From Oxyruncus cristatus (Eukaryota; Chordata; Aves; Passeriformes; Cotingidae), in the NCBI GenBank assembly GCA_013399855.1, contig VXAY01006780.1, positions 950,262 through 1,014,261 on the forward strand: 64,000 nt of DNA, written 5' to 3'. This document shows, in pieces, positions 45,113 to 57,344 of this stretch. The position numbers and the translations under genes were made by a program. Within the stretch, counting starts at the first letter, position 1; each line of letters begins with the position of its first letter. The notes below the pieces were generated by a model. That model saw only the letters and a program-made list of their open reading frames with translations. It made no database searches and was not told the origin of the DNA.

Positions 45113-46327
45113 ATCCCACCACTGCTGGCACTTTTTCCCCCCTCTAACTGTTGCCACACAGGTATGAAAACTGCATCCACCAAAACAATCTGGAGTTAGC
45201 CAAGGGCACAGGAATACCAGGACTTGTGGTACAGTTGGATACATCTGAGCATGTAGCCAGGCAGGCAGAGCAGCGCTGGCATCACTGGCCAGAAGCAAAA
45301 GACATTCAAAGGTATAAAACCGATTATTAAAATGTAAAGACTTGAAACAAAACCTGATACTCAAAAAAAAAAAAAAAAGGAAAGAAAACCCGAGACAGGA
45401 TAAGTTAAAATAAAAACAGCTCAGGGGATACATGTCTGTGGAACTGCATCCTGCACATTGAGCCCTTAGAAAACATCAGCAATATTCACCTTGGTTGCAG
45501 CAATTATTTGCAAGTTGAGAGACAAGGTTTCTTACTGTGAGCTCATCTCTTCTTCAGAGCTAAATGAGATAATTCTAAGCTCTAAAAGCTGGCAGAAAAT
45601 AGGTATTAGTGACTTTTCTCCTCTTTGCTTCACAAATACTCATGAAGGCGTAAAAGCAGTTTTGGAGCTGCCGTTATCTATTGTTTCCCTTGGCTGTGAG
45701 CTCAGGGTTAATTAATTCCCAAATGGTGGCATCCCATAAGCACAGGCACCGAGCAGCTTGGTCACAAAGGTGCAATCTTTGTAAATTCAGTCAAAAATAA
45801 AGCGGTGGGGAAAAGCCTACTCTGTTATTTTAACCTCTCTTGCGTAAGTTGCCATTTGCTGCCACCACACTTATGCAAAATTATTTCAGCTAATCAATAT
45901 AATGGCTGTGTCAAGAATGAGTTGAATTTCCTATAATGAAATTGCTGCTTTTCCAATCTCTCTGGAACGTGTGGGGTGGAAACACTGCTGATTGTGGTGA
46001 AGTCCTCACGAGGAGCTCTGACAAGGAGCCCACTCCTCGTCCTAGTGCAGCAAACGCAGGTTGAATGCAAATAAAAGAATAAATAAGAGCAATTTTCTGA
46101 TCAAGGCAGTCTGGGGTTATGTGGTGTGATGGTGATAGTGAACGGTTCAATGGGTTCCAAACCCCTCTATGAGCTCCACATGCCGACAAGGACATGGTGG
46201 CCAAGATGGTTTGTTTGGTCAGGACACCTCACCTGAGATGTCATGAGTCAGTGGGACTCAGCTCCTGGCTGAGGCAAAGTGTAGAGGTAATCTCCCCATC
46301 TGGGACATGTCTCAGGACTCAGTTCTC
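45113..46327. other. Noncoding stretch
   Basis: An A run of 16 lies at 45363-45378. From 45,780 to 45,950 the sequence is AT-rich with ATGCAAAATTATTT-like motifs and may be conserved. No gene seen. Confidence 0.45.
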
Positions 46328-46522
46328 CATGGAAAGGGTGTTCAGGCATTGGAAGGGGCTACCCAGGGAGGTGGTGGAGTCCCCATCCCTGGAGGTGTCC
46401 AAGGAACGACTGGACGTGGCACTCAGTGCTCTGAGCTGGATGACAAGGTGGGGATCAGGCACAGGTTGGACTCAATGGTCTGGGAGGGCTTTTCCAGTCA
46501 TAATGAATCTGTGACACTGTGA
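46328..46522 (+). mobile_element. CR1 fragment, group D
   Basis: Sense 3' end of about 195 bases: GGAAAGGGTGTTCAGGCATT, GACAAGGTGGGGATCAGGC, then GGACTCAATGGTCTGGGAGG and a worn tail AATCTGTGACACTGTGAT. Confidence 0.92.
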
Positions 46523-47574
46523 TGTTGCACAAATGTCCCATCTATGCCCTCTGTGTCACTGCTTTCCCTGCCATCAGCTACAGACTTTGCCATGAATCCA
46601 CGACTATTCCTTGATACAACTGCTTCCTACAGGGTTGGAGCCTGCAGCCAATCCCAGCCCCAGCCCTGTGTGGAAGAGGGTCCCAGCCAGGCACAGAGAC
46701 CTGCCTTCCCCATCCCCTGCCCCACTGCTTCCAGGGAGTCTGCACAGAGAAGGAAACACAAGGAAAAGCTCTCCTGTATTGAAAGCCACCAAGACTGATA
46801 CAACACGTCTCTACATCAGGTACAGAAAGCTTTGGATTCAGCCTTAATTCATCGTCCAACTGCAGCTGCATTTAATTCATTTATTCAATTTAATTCCTCC
46901 CCTAACTGCAGCTGAATTCTACTGTTTTATTCCAGCTATTCCCTACAGCAGACAAAAAATAGTCCTGACCAGTAAAGACACAAAGCCAACGTGCTGGGGG
47001 TGGTTTTCCCCTCACACACTCCTGCAAAGTTGACTCTTCCTATGAAGCCCCAGGAAGCACATGGCTGAGCCTGCTCCTGAGAGACTTTGGCTATTCTTAG
47101 CTGAGCGGAAGGAACAGCTCTGTCACAACATGGAGCGGGGAATAAAAGAGCTAAAAAAGGAGCTGTGGATGACTTCACTCCCAGTTTGCTTAACAAGTTC
47201 ATATTAATCTTGCAAAAATATTTATTTTCTTTCTTGGACTATCGATTCAAAAGAATTGAATCAATAACAAAAATAATCAAATAAAATTAAACTTAATCAA
47301 CTATCTGGAATCCGGGAAAGTGGTATTTCAGGGAGGAGGGATGAAATCCATAGTTATTGGATTTTGCAGACTTGACATCCTACTGCAGACAGAGGTTTGC
47401 AAATCTGGACACACAGAGATGTTTCTGTGTGATTTCCCTGGAGAAGCACCATCACACAGTGTGAGGACAGGAGAACTCTGGGACCACCAGATCCATCCCA
47501 CCTCCACCAGGACACCACCTCCACCCTGCCCCACCGACTGCAGCATTCCACGGGTACGTCCCAGGCTGATGTTT
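46523..47574. other. Noncoding stretch
   Basis: AT-rich from 47,190 to 47,310 with a small inverted repeat, GATTCAA at 47244-47250 and TTGAATC at 47256-47262. No gene or CR1 seen. Confidence 0.45.
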
Positions 47575-47637
47575 CATGGAATCACAGCATCCTCAAGGTT
47601 GGGAAAGACCTGTAAAACCATCAAGTCCAGCCGGATT
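47575..47637 (-). mobile_element. CR1 3' tip, group D
   Basis: About 63 bases: CATGGAATCACAGCATCCTC, then AGGTTGGGAAAGACCTG, then ATCAAGTCCAGCC. Confidence 0.88.
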
Positions 47638-49079
47638 GGCTGATGTTTGTGCAAAACACAGAGCACAGACTTTCCTTGGTGTCCCCAGTGGCTGTATCCT
47701 GCATGATCCCACACCATCAGCCCTGGCACCCCCCCACCCTGGCCAGGACCAGAGCTGGAGATAAAACTCCTCAAAGCCTTGCTGGAGGCTGGATGCCACC
47801 CACCACATCCAGGTGCCTGCACCCAGCTCGGGGTAGTGGATGTGTAGGAACCTGAGTAACAGTGAGTTGTTCCCATTACACCTCCAAGCAGAGCTGCAGG
47901 AGGTGTCCAGGATGCCAGATCTCATTTCTTTATCGGTGCTCCAGCCTGGTCAATAGTTGCTGTAGCTCCAGCCATCCTTCACCAGGAGATTGTTAAACAC
48001 ATCTATTGATCTTCTCAAGATTTTCAACACTATCTAAATCCTTCCCTAACTAGGGCATGGATGTCTCTGGCTGCCAATGTCCCCATGAAGTGGATTTTGA
48101 AGCACAAAACCCGCTGCAGGGTTTAAGCAGAGCAGCAGAAGCAGCACTGAGCCTCTTCCAGAGGCAAAACATGGGGGAAGCAGGTCAGCCCCTGCTTTTG
48201 GGGCACAGGGCGTGAACAGCCCCCTCTTGTCTCAGGCTGCTTGAGCCCTTTGCTTGTAAAAGGAAAAACTGTGATTAAAATAATCCAACCAATGTCTGGA
48301 GTCTTGAACCACACTGACCTCAGCACCATTAGCACAGACATTCCAGAAGGCCCTGGCCTTACAGTGGCACCAAGCACTGATCCCACCAACATCAAACCAC
48401 AGGCGTCCCCCAGCTCTCCCAGGGACAGCTTTGGTCAAGCTCCTGCCAAGGAGGGATCCCCAGCTCTGCTGCACGTCCTGTTCCCAAACTTCCACACATT
48501 TCATTTTCCAGTCCCAAACAATGGAGCACAAAAATTCCAACTATTACTAAACCCACCGAACTATCACAATGAGCAGCAGCTAAAAATAGGTGCTGCTTAA
48601 ACAGAACTGCATAGATTGAGATTAACTAAAGCAAGAGGATCCATTCCTAACTCATTTCCACCCTGATTTTGAAAGAGAGGAATGACAACAGGGTTATTTA
48701 ACATGCAGGGTCCCCCAGGCAGCAGAGCTGCGGTGCCCCGTGGTTGCTCTGCAGGGGCCAGGGCAGCTTCAGCCCCTGGATGGTATGAGTTTGCTCAGTT
48801 GATTTGAGCCATGGACAACACAGCAGGCCTGCAATCCTTCATCCTCTGACAGCTCTCAGTTCCTGTTAAGGTGACTGAAAGGGTTTTTATCCTTTTCCTG
48901 ATGAGGTCAAATTGAGCTGCTGAACCCTTCACTGCCAGTTCAGGTTGGGCTCTTCTAAGATTTCCCACCTCAACTTTCTATAGCACGATTAATGCCTTGG
49001 ACAACTCCTAAGCATGATATGCAGGTTGAAAAAAGAGACACTGGAAAGAAAATCACATCCATGACAGCACAAGGCTGAT
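47638..49079. other. Noncoding stretch
   Basis: No gene or mobile element recognised. A 119-codon plus-strand frame at 48,241-48,600 shows no domain. Confidence 0.4.
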
Positions 49080-49222
49080 CATAGAATTATATAATAGAAT
49101 CACAGAATTGTTTAGGTTGGAAAAGATCTCCAAGATCACAGAGTCCAACCTGTGGCCGATCCCCACCTTGTCAACCAGACCAGAGCACTGGTCCATTTGT
49201 TTCTTGGATGATTCCCAAGGAC
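49080..49222 (-). mobile_element. CR1 fragment, group D
   Basis: Antisense 3' end of about 143 bases with a three-unit tail (ATAGAATTATATAATAGAATC), then TTGTCAACCAGACCAGAGCA. It shares the GTTGACAAGGTGG-type segment with the sense copy at 46,328. Confidence 0.93.
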
Positions 49223-50400
49223 ATCCCTGCTGGGAGCTAGGCACTGCTGCCCTCCCTGCCTGGACTTGCCACTCTCAGCAGAGAATAATAATACGTGCAC
49301 CAGCATATGTGACTGAGCTCTTGTCTGGAGAATCTTTGCCCTTTGATTTCTGACTTGGTGGGTCCTTGTGGAGCTCACATTCCCTCAGTGGCTGTACATG
49401 AGCGGCAGTGCAGGAGCACGTGGTGATGTGCTCTGCCTTGAACCTCTGACCACCTTAGACGTAGAAATTGCTAGTCTAATGTGAGTAATTAACAGAGAAG
49501 TGATTAATGGAAAAGTAATTCTCATGGAAAACAACAGAAAAAAAGGCCCCAGCTGGGCACAATGAGGATGAACATCTCAAAGACATTGAGACAATGGACA
49601 GACAGGAAAAGAGGCTTAGTAATTCCCACCTTGCAAATCTTCCAGCAAAAGAACAGAAAAGCTTCTCATGAGGACAGAGAGACTCAACACCAGAGTTAAC
49701 AGCGTCACAGCTCTGTGAGAGGAGTTAGAGAGGCCCCTACCCAGGAACCCCTCCATTCCCCACCCACTTCCCCCCTTCCTTTCCCAGAGGCACAAAGTAG
49801 TTGCAGAAAAATCAGTTACAGAAATCTGCAGCCAAAAGTTGAAATAAACTCAAACCCAAATATTGGGGATAATAAAAAATCCTCCCTTAACTTTTCCTAC
49901 ATCCTCACACATCACATGTACCCTCTCACATTGGTGACAGCTCCGCTCAAAACAGCCAATTCTCGAGGAGCAAAAATAGGCCACACTTGAAAATGTCTTA
50001 GTTAATAGCAATTTAAACATGATCTTGCTCCTGGTGCAAATGCAATTAAATAGTATCAAAAATATGGTAACTGGTGGTGAGTGACTCTGGGGAAGAGCTC
50101 ACATTTCCAAACATAACCTATTTTCTGAGTCTAGACATGCCAGATGTGGCCTTTGGTTCCTCACTGAGTTATTTTATGCTGTTCAGACATTGCAATGATG
50201 TATTACAGCATCTGTGACAAGCTCCAATAGACAAGCTCAGTGAAATTCCTGGAGTCTCCACATGATTTATGAATATTAGCAAGGGTCTGTTAAGTGATTT
50301 ACTCTCATCCAACCTGCCACTCACAGCTGATCTCTGCAGCCCCAATGATCTGTTTTCCAGGGAAAAGGCTGCTCTCTCCATCCTGTGAATTGGCCCTGCA
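49223..50400. other. Noncoding stretch
   Basis: Purine-rich patches and ordinary single-copy sequence. No gene or mobile element seen. Confidence 0.4.
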
Positions 50401-50470
50401 GCACAGAATTGTACAATATCCTAAGCTGGAGGGGATTCACAAAGATCATCTAAGTCCAACTCCAGCATCC
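50401..50470 (-). mobile_element. CR1 3' tip, probably group B
   Basis: About 70 bases: GCACAGAATTGTACAATATCC, then AGCTGGAGGGGATTCACAAA and ATCATCTAAGTCCAACTCC. Diverged. Confidence 0.8.
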
Positions 50471-51164
50471 CCCAAAGAAATAAAACCAAAAGTAGCATTC
50501 TGGGTATGCAAGACTCTGGAACTTATTTGTGCAGAAATGTGAGTGAGAAAGAGTAGAGGACGATGTGATACCATCATCAAACAGAGATGGGTTTGAATAT
50601 TCCAAATGCTATTCACCAAATACTACAATTAGAGACCAGAACAGCCTTGAAAACACAGTAAGTTTGACAAAGTCCCAGCTCAAAGATGTTTAATTAAGTC
50701 GAGTAGGAAAACCTTGTGCCAGGTTCTTTGTGCTTTGCTGATTTGGGAACTTTTGTCTTCCACAGCCTGTCCTGCACAGGCATCCATCCCCTGCAGCCTC
50801 CCCTGGTCCAACCCCAGCCCCACCTCAGGGAGGTGTTGCTCTGAGAAGACATTTGCACTCTGCCCAGCACAAAAACGCCTCCTTCTCTCAGAGATACAAG
50901 AGATCCAGAAATAGATTTGACCCAAAAAAAAAAAAAAACAAACCCCACAAGCTTGGGAAGCAGTAATGACTCTCACACGGCTCCGAGCTCCACATGACCC
51001 ACAGATGGGCACCCTGGGAACTGCCAGCACTCACTGGCTTCTCTTCAATCCTGTATTCCCCCCGTTTGTATTTTTGGGAAGTTTCCATCTATCCTCATTA
51101 TGTGTCAGAAGGGTCTAGAAAGACCAAAATGAGTTGGACACCTCCTGGGGAGGCTGCAAACAAC
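50471..51164. other. Noncoding stretch
   Basis: An A run of 15 lies at 50924-50938. No gene or element seen. Confidence 0.4.
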
Positions 51165-51482
51165 TCTCCGGATGGGGAGTTGCAGAGAGCAAGAAAGTCC
51201 CCCCTGAGCCTCCTTTCCTCCAGGTTGACCCCCCGCCCAGTTCCCTCAGCTGCTCCTGGTGCTTCCCCAGCTCTGTTCCCTTCTTTGGACATGCTCCAGC
51301 CCCTCAATGTCCTCCTTGTCCTGAGGGGCCCAGAACTGCCCCCAGGACTGGTGGTGCTCCAGCAGTGCCCAGCACAGGGAATGGGCTCTGCCCTGGGGCT
51401 GTGGCCACACCACGGCTGCTCCAAGCCAGGACACCCTTGGCTCTCTCGCCACCTAAACACGATGTGACACCTCACTGTCATG
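51165..51482 (-). mobile_element. CR1 body fragment with ORF2 end, no 3' end
   Basis: About 318 bases antisense. It begins GGAGTTGCAGAGAGCAAGAAA and contains CATGCTCCAGCCCCTCAATG, GAGGGGCCCAGAACTGCCCC and a worn CTCTCGCCACCTAAACACG. These correspond to the C-terminal reverse transcriptase region and early 3' untranslated region of CR1. The true 3' end is absent. Old, judging by divergence. Confidence 0.85.
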
Positions 51483-54400
51483 CACCTCTGACATCAACAC
51501 AAGTTTATATTCTCTGAGTTGCAATAATTGGGAATTATGTACTTGACTGCCCTTCTAGGCCTCCATTAGCAGCGATTTGTGTGGTTATGGAGAGGCAGCA
51601 CAAGGAGGGGGCAGGGGCCACATCCCTCCTGCAAACAGGACACACAAATAGCCCCGTGGCTCTGCCTTGCTATGCTGCAGCTCCTTCACGCCTGACAATC
51701 CTCCCCAATACCATTAATAAATTATTCCTAATGAGAAATTATTTAATAAACTGAATAGAATTTATAAGTGTCAACTGCTGGAGATAAAACCAAGCCTAGG
51801 AAATCTGAGCCCAGACCCTGCCAAGAGCTCCTGGAGGGCTGTGGCTGCCTGGGCCCCTTGTCCCAACAGCACACATCAAATTTGGGACAACATCTGAGCT
51901 CATGAAGGGCTGCAAGAACTTCCTCATAATTTGGGCACTACAGACCAAAGTATTGACTTGTGTGCAGTAATTACACCTGTTTACAGAAATCTTCTGTATA
52001 AAATTAATTGCAAGCAGAGGCCTCCAGCACTCCCCTGAGGGGCAGGGACTGAGCTCAGGCTTCAATCAGGACCACAACACCTTCAGAGGCAAAAAATATT
52101 CTGCCTTCATTTGCTTCAAAGGTTTGTGAGGAAAACAGAAGATGTGTTACATGATTATTCCCTTTAGAAATCATTTTCCTACCAAAACACCAAAAACCGA
52201 ATTAAAATGTGTTCCTTGTGTTCAAAGGCAAGAAGGACAAATGTGAGACCGTCACGGTAGAGGGACAAGGATGTTTACATGTTCCTAGTGGAAGGGTTCA
52301 GTTCTTTTCTACCATTTTTACTAAGGCCGGTCAAAATTTTGATGGAAAACTAATTTTTTAAAAAAAAAAGCAAATCTTCCACATGATTGCTGTTGCACAG
52401 GGCTTATCCCTAAACGTGATCCTATGCAGGGAGTTCAGTGACCCTGGAGCAGCCCCAGGAATGCTCCGCTGTGCTGTGTTCCTGCAGCGCCTCACACAGT
52501 TGGGAAGTTACACAAACCCCGGAAAGAATCAAGCAAAGATCCTTCAGTTTTGTTTTTCAGAGTGGAATAAGCAGGTACGTCCTGCCCAGATAAACTTATA
52601 TTTAATTACAGCTGCAGAAAGTCACAAGTGAACCGGGCTCCAGCTCAAGGCCTTAACACGACTCTCCCACTTTGGACGCAGCAGGTCAGGACCTCATTTT
52701 CCTCTTTCTGTGATTACAAATAAATCCCCTTTTAAAAGGCCGCTAGATCTGGTTTTGTTCTTGCTTTTTAATCATCCTTTTAATCTCCCCAAGTACCTCG
52801 GAGCCTCTTTGGTGCAGAGCTGTTGGTAGAGGAGGAGGCCACAAAAGCCGCGGCAGCATCTCGGCTTAGGCATGGAGGGACTCTCAGCCTCTGCAAATCT
52901 GGGTCCTTGATAAAGAGCAGATTTATCTGCATCTGGATAAAGGAAAGACCCCCTGGATACAGACAATGCTTCCTCCACTTTTTCCCTGGATTTCCACTCA
53001 GGAGCTCTAAGTACAGCCCAACTCAGCTGCCAGGGGCGAGCTCCAGGAACGCAAGGGCTGGGGTGAGCAGGGTTCCTGCCCTAAGCAATGTCCTGGGGGT
53101 ACTCAAGGCTCCCACGCACCCACTGCCCATGAATTTGGTACCCCAATCAAAGGCTAAACCCACCTGAGCAGCGGTTCCACATCTATCTGCCACAGGAGCC
53201 TGGTACCACCTCAGCACCATCCTCAGAGCTCAAGGTGCAGGACACAAGTAAACAGCACCAGAGTCATCCTTAGAGCTAAGCAAGAACAAGGTGTGGGATG
53301 AAGACAAGAAAACAGCACCACAGCCACAGAGTGTCAATAAAAGCATTCCCTGTCCCCCCCCCAAAAAAAGTTTTTTTAGAGCTAAGACTGAAATATTTCT
53401 ATTTGGTTTTCCTTGCCTGTTCTGCAACAAGAAGGTTCCAAAAGGCAGGATCAGATCCACTCGTTTTTCCTGATCGGTGCCCATGGTAAATCTGCTGAGG
53501 ATAATCCAAGCAGGAGAGCAGCCAGGGCCAATTCTGAGCTGCAAAACACTACCAGGAGCTGTAAGGGAGAGACATCAACCTAACTGGATAAAAAATTCAT
53601 CCCACCACTGTCCCGTGCAGTGGCACAGGGCACACATGGTTCTGCTTCCCCCTGAGCCAACTGCTGCGAGGACAGTGTTACAGGGGCTGCTCAAGGAAGG
53701 AAATTTCCCAAATTCTCCAGCAAAACCCACATGAGGGGTTACATGTGGACTGAGATTCCCAGCGCTGTCCATGGTATAACAAGGAGCTCTCCTTGGTGTT
53801 CCTTTGGCATTAATATTGTAGGACTACACGGATTAGGGAAAATATTGCCCGTGATACTGTCACATCCTCTCTGCTTGGAGCTCCTGAAAATAAAATCCTA
53901 TTTGCTCATAAATATATGATGTGATGGAGTTACAAAACAGGTCAGCCAGAAGGTTTGAAGATGCTGCCCAACCTCTCCTGCCTCTGAAATGAAACTGAGT
54001 GGATGAACCCCACTGGTTCTTGGTGTTCCTTACCATCCTGGGAAGAGATGGGAATACAACACAGCACTGTGCCTGCATGGAGATGTGGGTTTGTGTATGG
54101 CATCCCAGAAAAGCCCTGGTGGAGCAGAGTCTGAGCACAGTGTCCCATGAAAGCCCTGGATGAAGTCTGAACATGGAGTCAGAAATACTCATCCTCACTT
54201 CTTGCCTTTTCATTTCCCTCAGTGGTGAGACACAGACAGACTATAGATATGTATAAATATATTTTTCTCATAAAACATCTTGCTGAGCATTAAGATAATG
54301 TGAAAGTCAAACACAGGAGTTTATGCCATCTTCTATGAGGTCAAAGCCTGATCCTAAATTTGCATAGGAATTACTTTGACTCACGGGATTAAAAGCAAAT

Positions 54401-57131
54401 AAAGAAAACAGAATTTTTACATTCAAGTGAAACCAGCCTGTGCACACAAACGTGCTCTGCCTCCACCACCATGATCCTGCATGAACTTGCTGTGGAAAAA
54501 GGACCAGAAGTGGGTAATTACTGCCAGCAAGACAGAACCCCACATCCTTTTTATTTTATAAACCTGGAGGGGAAATGAAAGCCCTGGGACAGCTGGAAGA
54601 AATTTAAAATGCAGGTGATGCTTCCCTTCAGCCCAAAGCTACAATCAAACACTCTCCCTTGGGATTAAAACCCATGCCTGGTGTTTCCAGGGATTCACCA
54701 CACAAGCAGTTCTGAGATGCTTTGCAGACTGAGCACCATCTCTGAAGGGAATGATAAAGCAATTTCTGCTTATTATCTGCAGCCTTGAAAAACCAGCTGT
54801 CAGGATTCACTTGCGACACAAGGACCATTACACTGAGGGCAGGCAGAGAACAGGGAGCAGTTTGGAGATCAGGAAAGCATTGGAATGAAGCACATGTTGG
54901 AGAGCACCTTCTCCAGCTGCCATGTGCAGACATGGGGTTTCTATGGGGCACTGGAAATGCTGCAGAGATGACATTGCTTGATAGAGGGGAAGAGGAAAAA
55001 CTCATTCTGAGATCAGTGGCTGTATGTGAAAACCCAAGAAGTTCAGCTCCACAGCTTTTTGTTCCAATGCAAGCCATTGAAACAGATGGGAAAGCACCTT
55101 GTTGTTCCAAACAGGTTTTATAGGCATCTTATTTGGAGTCTCTTGTGTCCAGACTGTTAATAGCAAAACATGAGATGAAATTCAATGTAGATAAATATAA
55201 AATAACAAAGGTGGAAGAAAGATCCTGAAAAAGATCTCGAGTTGAAGCCTGGGAAAGACAAGGGATGGAGGAGCAGCTCTGCAAGGGGGGAAACTGCAGA
55301 TACAAAACACACGTGCCCTGACTCCAATATTTACCACCAATTAGAGAACAACACCTTTGGCTTCTTTTCTTACCAGCTTTTCATCTTGGCAAGCACAAGA
55401 TCAGCTTTGCCACATTAGATGAGGATTTTCACCTTTATTTGTCTAAGCCCCCTCTTTCTTCCCCACAACAAACTGCATCCCCAGCCTGCTCCAAAGATGG
55501 GAAAAAGGCATTTTTTTGGTTTAAATGTTTTCGGGTTTGTTTGGTTTGTTGTTGTTTGGTTGGTTTGGGGGGTTTTTGCTTGTTTTTTTTTTGTATGTGT
55601 GGGTTTGTTTTTTGTTTTTGGGGTTTTTTTAAGCAATCATCAACCCTGTGCCTGCCCAACAGCCCTTTGGCTGCCATACTATAAGAAAATATTAATGGAG
55701 AGGCAGAGAAAAATGGAATTTTATTTGAGCTGGAAGAAAAAGAAATAGGATAGCAAGGCTAGAAAGGCTCACACAATAGTGGATATATGAGCAAAACCAC
55801 AGTCTGACAATTCAGGGCTTTGTAACAAATCCTATTCTTTACAAAGGGAGGAAGATGCTTCCAACTCATCCTCTTTTCACTTAATAAATGGTCTCATGCA
55901 TGACCTGTATTTAACTTTGGAGAGATCTGTCAGGCAGAACCACAAAATAAGGCTGGGACATGGAGCAAGACCAAGCAGGAGCTGCCAGACTGAAACGTGA
56001 AGCATTTGTCCCACAAGGATTCAGTTTTCTGGGACAAATTCAGCATTTAATTGCTTCTAGTGGAAAGTAGTTACACCTGAGAAGTTTTTTTTTCTTCTAT
56101 TCTTTCTCCCTTCCTGAGGCTGCTGTGAGGCCACTGCAGTTTATTCCCAGGGCTGTGAAACACAGACAAGAATTTCAGGGATTTCGGGAGAGATGATCTC
56201 ACCAACCCAGCAGTGGGTCAGAGCTGCCTCAGGGGTGTACCCAAAGTCACTCTCCAGGGATGCTCCTTTCTCCTCTATACTTTTCCAGGACTCAAAGTCT
56301 GTTTTTAAAAGGGAATAACTTTATCCTTCATAAAAGGCAATCAGGGATTTAGATCCTACACATTTTCCAGCAAGCCCAGGCAAAATGAGGACTATTAACA
56401 GGACTCTGTGATGAGCTGGGGGGGTTCTTCTGCCATGAACTGAGGTCCAAATCTTCATGCTCAGATAAGTCGCTGAGCACCCAAGTTCTGGGGCTGCAAA
56501 TTAAACACCACATGATGGAACAGCAGCTACAACCAGGGCTGAAGGCAACAAAAAGCTGTGGGATGACGGATCAAGAGGTAGTAGTTCCTTTTTTCCACCT
56601 TCCAGAGGCTAATGCTGTATAAAAGGCACTTAATTATCCACTATACCCGTCTTCAGGGTTTCTTAGGCACCTGCTCTCTGCAGGTGGAGATGTGAGGAGG
56701 AATAACTGCCCAGACTACCTCCACTCAAAATACTTCGGGAAACGGACCACAGCATTCATGGAATCCTGGACATGTCCCAGCAGCAGCCACCACTCCCTCT
56801 TTGGCATCACACCCGGAGTGTGGTGTGATACAGCATCTGCTGACAGAGACAGAGTGGCCTTGTCACTTCAGATTAACAAAGTCATCAGATCCTCTTAGGA
56901 AGGAATGGAGAAAGGCTCCTTTTAATTAGTCCTTGCTTTGCTACTCTTGAGCTAAACACTGTTACTGCTTTCTAGAGATATTTTTATTGAATTCCAACTC
57001 CAGTTACAGTATAACCCAGTTTCAGAGTTGTAAACCAACAGCCCTGTGGCCAGATGAGCATCTCCTGCCCATCACAGTGCAGGGGGGACCTGCAGTCCTA
57101 AAGGCAGCCCACAAAGTATCTAGAGAGCGAA
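51483..57131. other. Long CR1-free block
   Basis: About 5.6 kb. AT-rich candidate conserved patches lie at 51,690-51,790 and 52,080-52,400. The GT-rich tract at 55,511 is the main feature. Frames up to 160 codons (54,628-55,110 minus) show no domain. No gene recognised. Confidence 0.45.
55511..55631. repeat. GT-rich low-complexity tract
   Basis: About 120 bases nearly free of A and C on the plus strand, built from imperfect GGTTT and GTTTG units, with G runs of 3, 6, 3 and 4 and T runs up to 10. The complement is A and C only. Loops between G runs are long, so a stable quadruplex is doubtful. Confidence 0.9.
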
Positions 57132-57198
57132 TTTTGTAGTGATAGGACAAGGGGGAATGGTTTTAAACTGGAAAACCAGACTTAGTGTAAGGTATTTT
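57132..57198 (+). mobile_element. CR1 body scrap, sense
   Basis: About 67 bases: GTAGTGATAGGACAAGGGGG, AATGGTTTTAAACTGG, then a worn TTAGTGTAAGGTATT. It has no 3' end and directly precedes a CR1 in the other orientation. Confidence 0.8.
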
Positions 57199-57200
57199 CA

Positions 57201-57344
57201 TCATAGAATCCTGGAATGGTTTGGGTTGGAAGGGACCTCAAAGCCCATCTCATTCCACCCTCACAGGATTCCTTCCCAATATCCCATCTAACCCAGTCCT
57301 CTGGCAGTGGGAAGCCATTCCCCCTTGTCCTGTCACTCTAGGCC
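57201..57344 (-). mobile_element. CR1 fragment, group A, internally deleted
   Basis: Antisense copy of about 144 bases with tail TCATAGAATCCTGGAATGG. The sequence jumps from CTCATCTCATTCCACCC to TCACAGGATTCCTTCCC at 57,260, losing the whole middle present in full copies. CCACCC occurs at both ends of the lost part in intact copies, so the deletion fits a 6-base microhomology. Confidence 0.93.
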
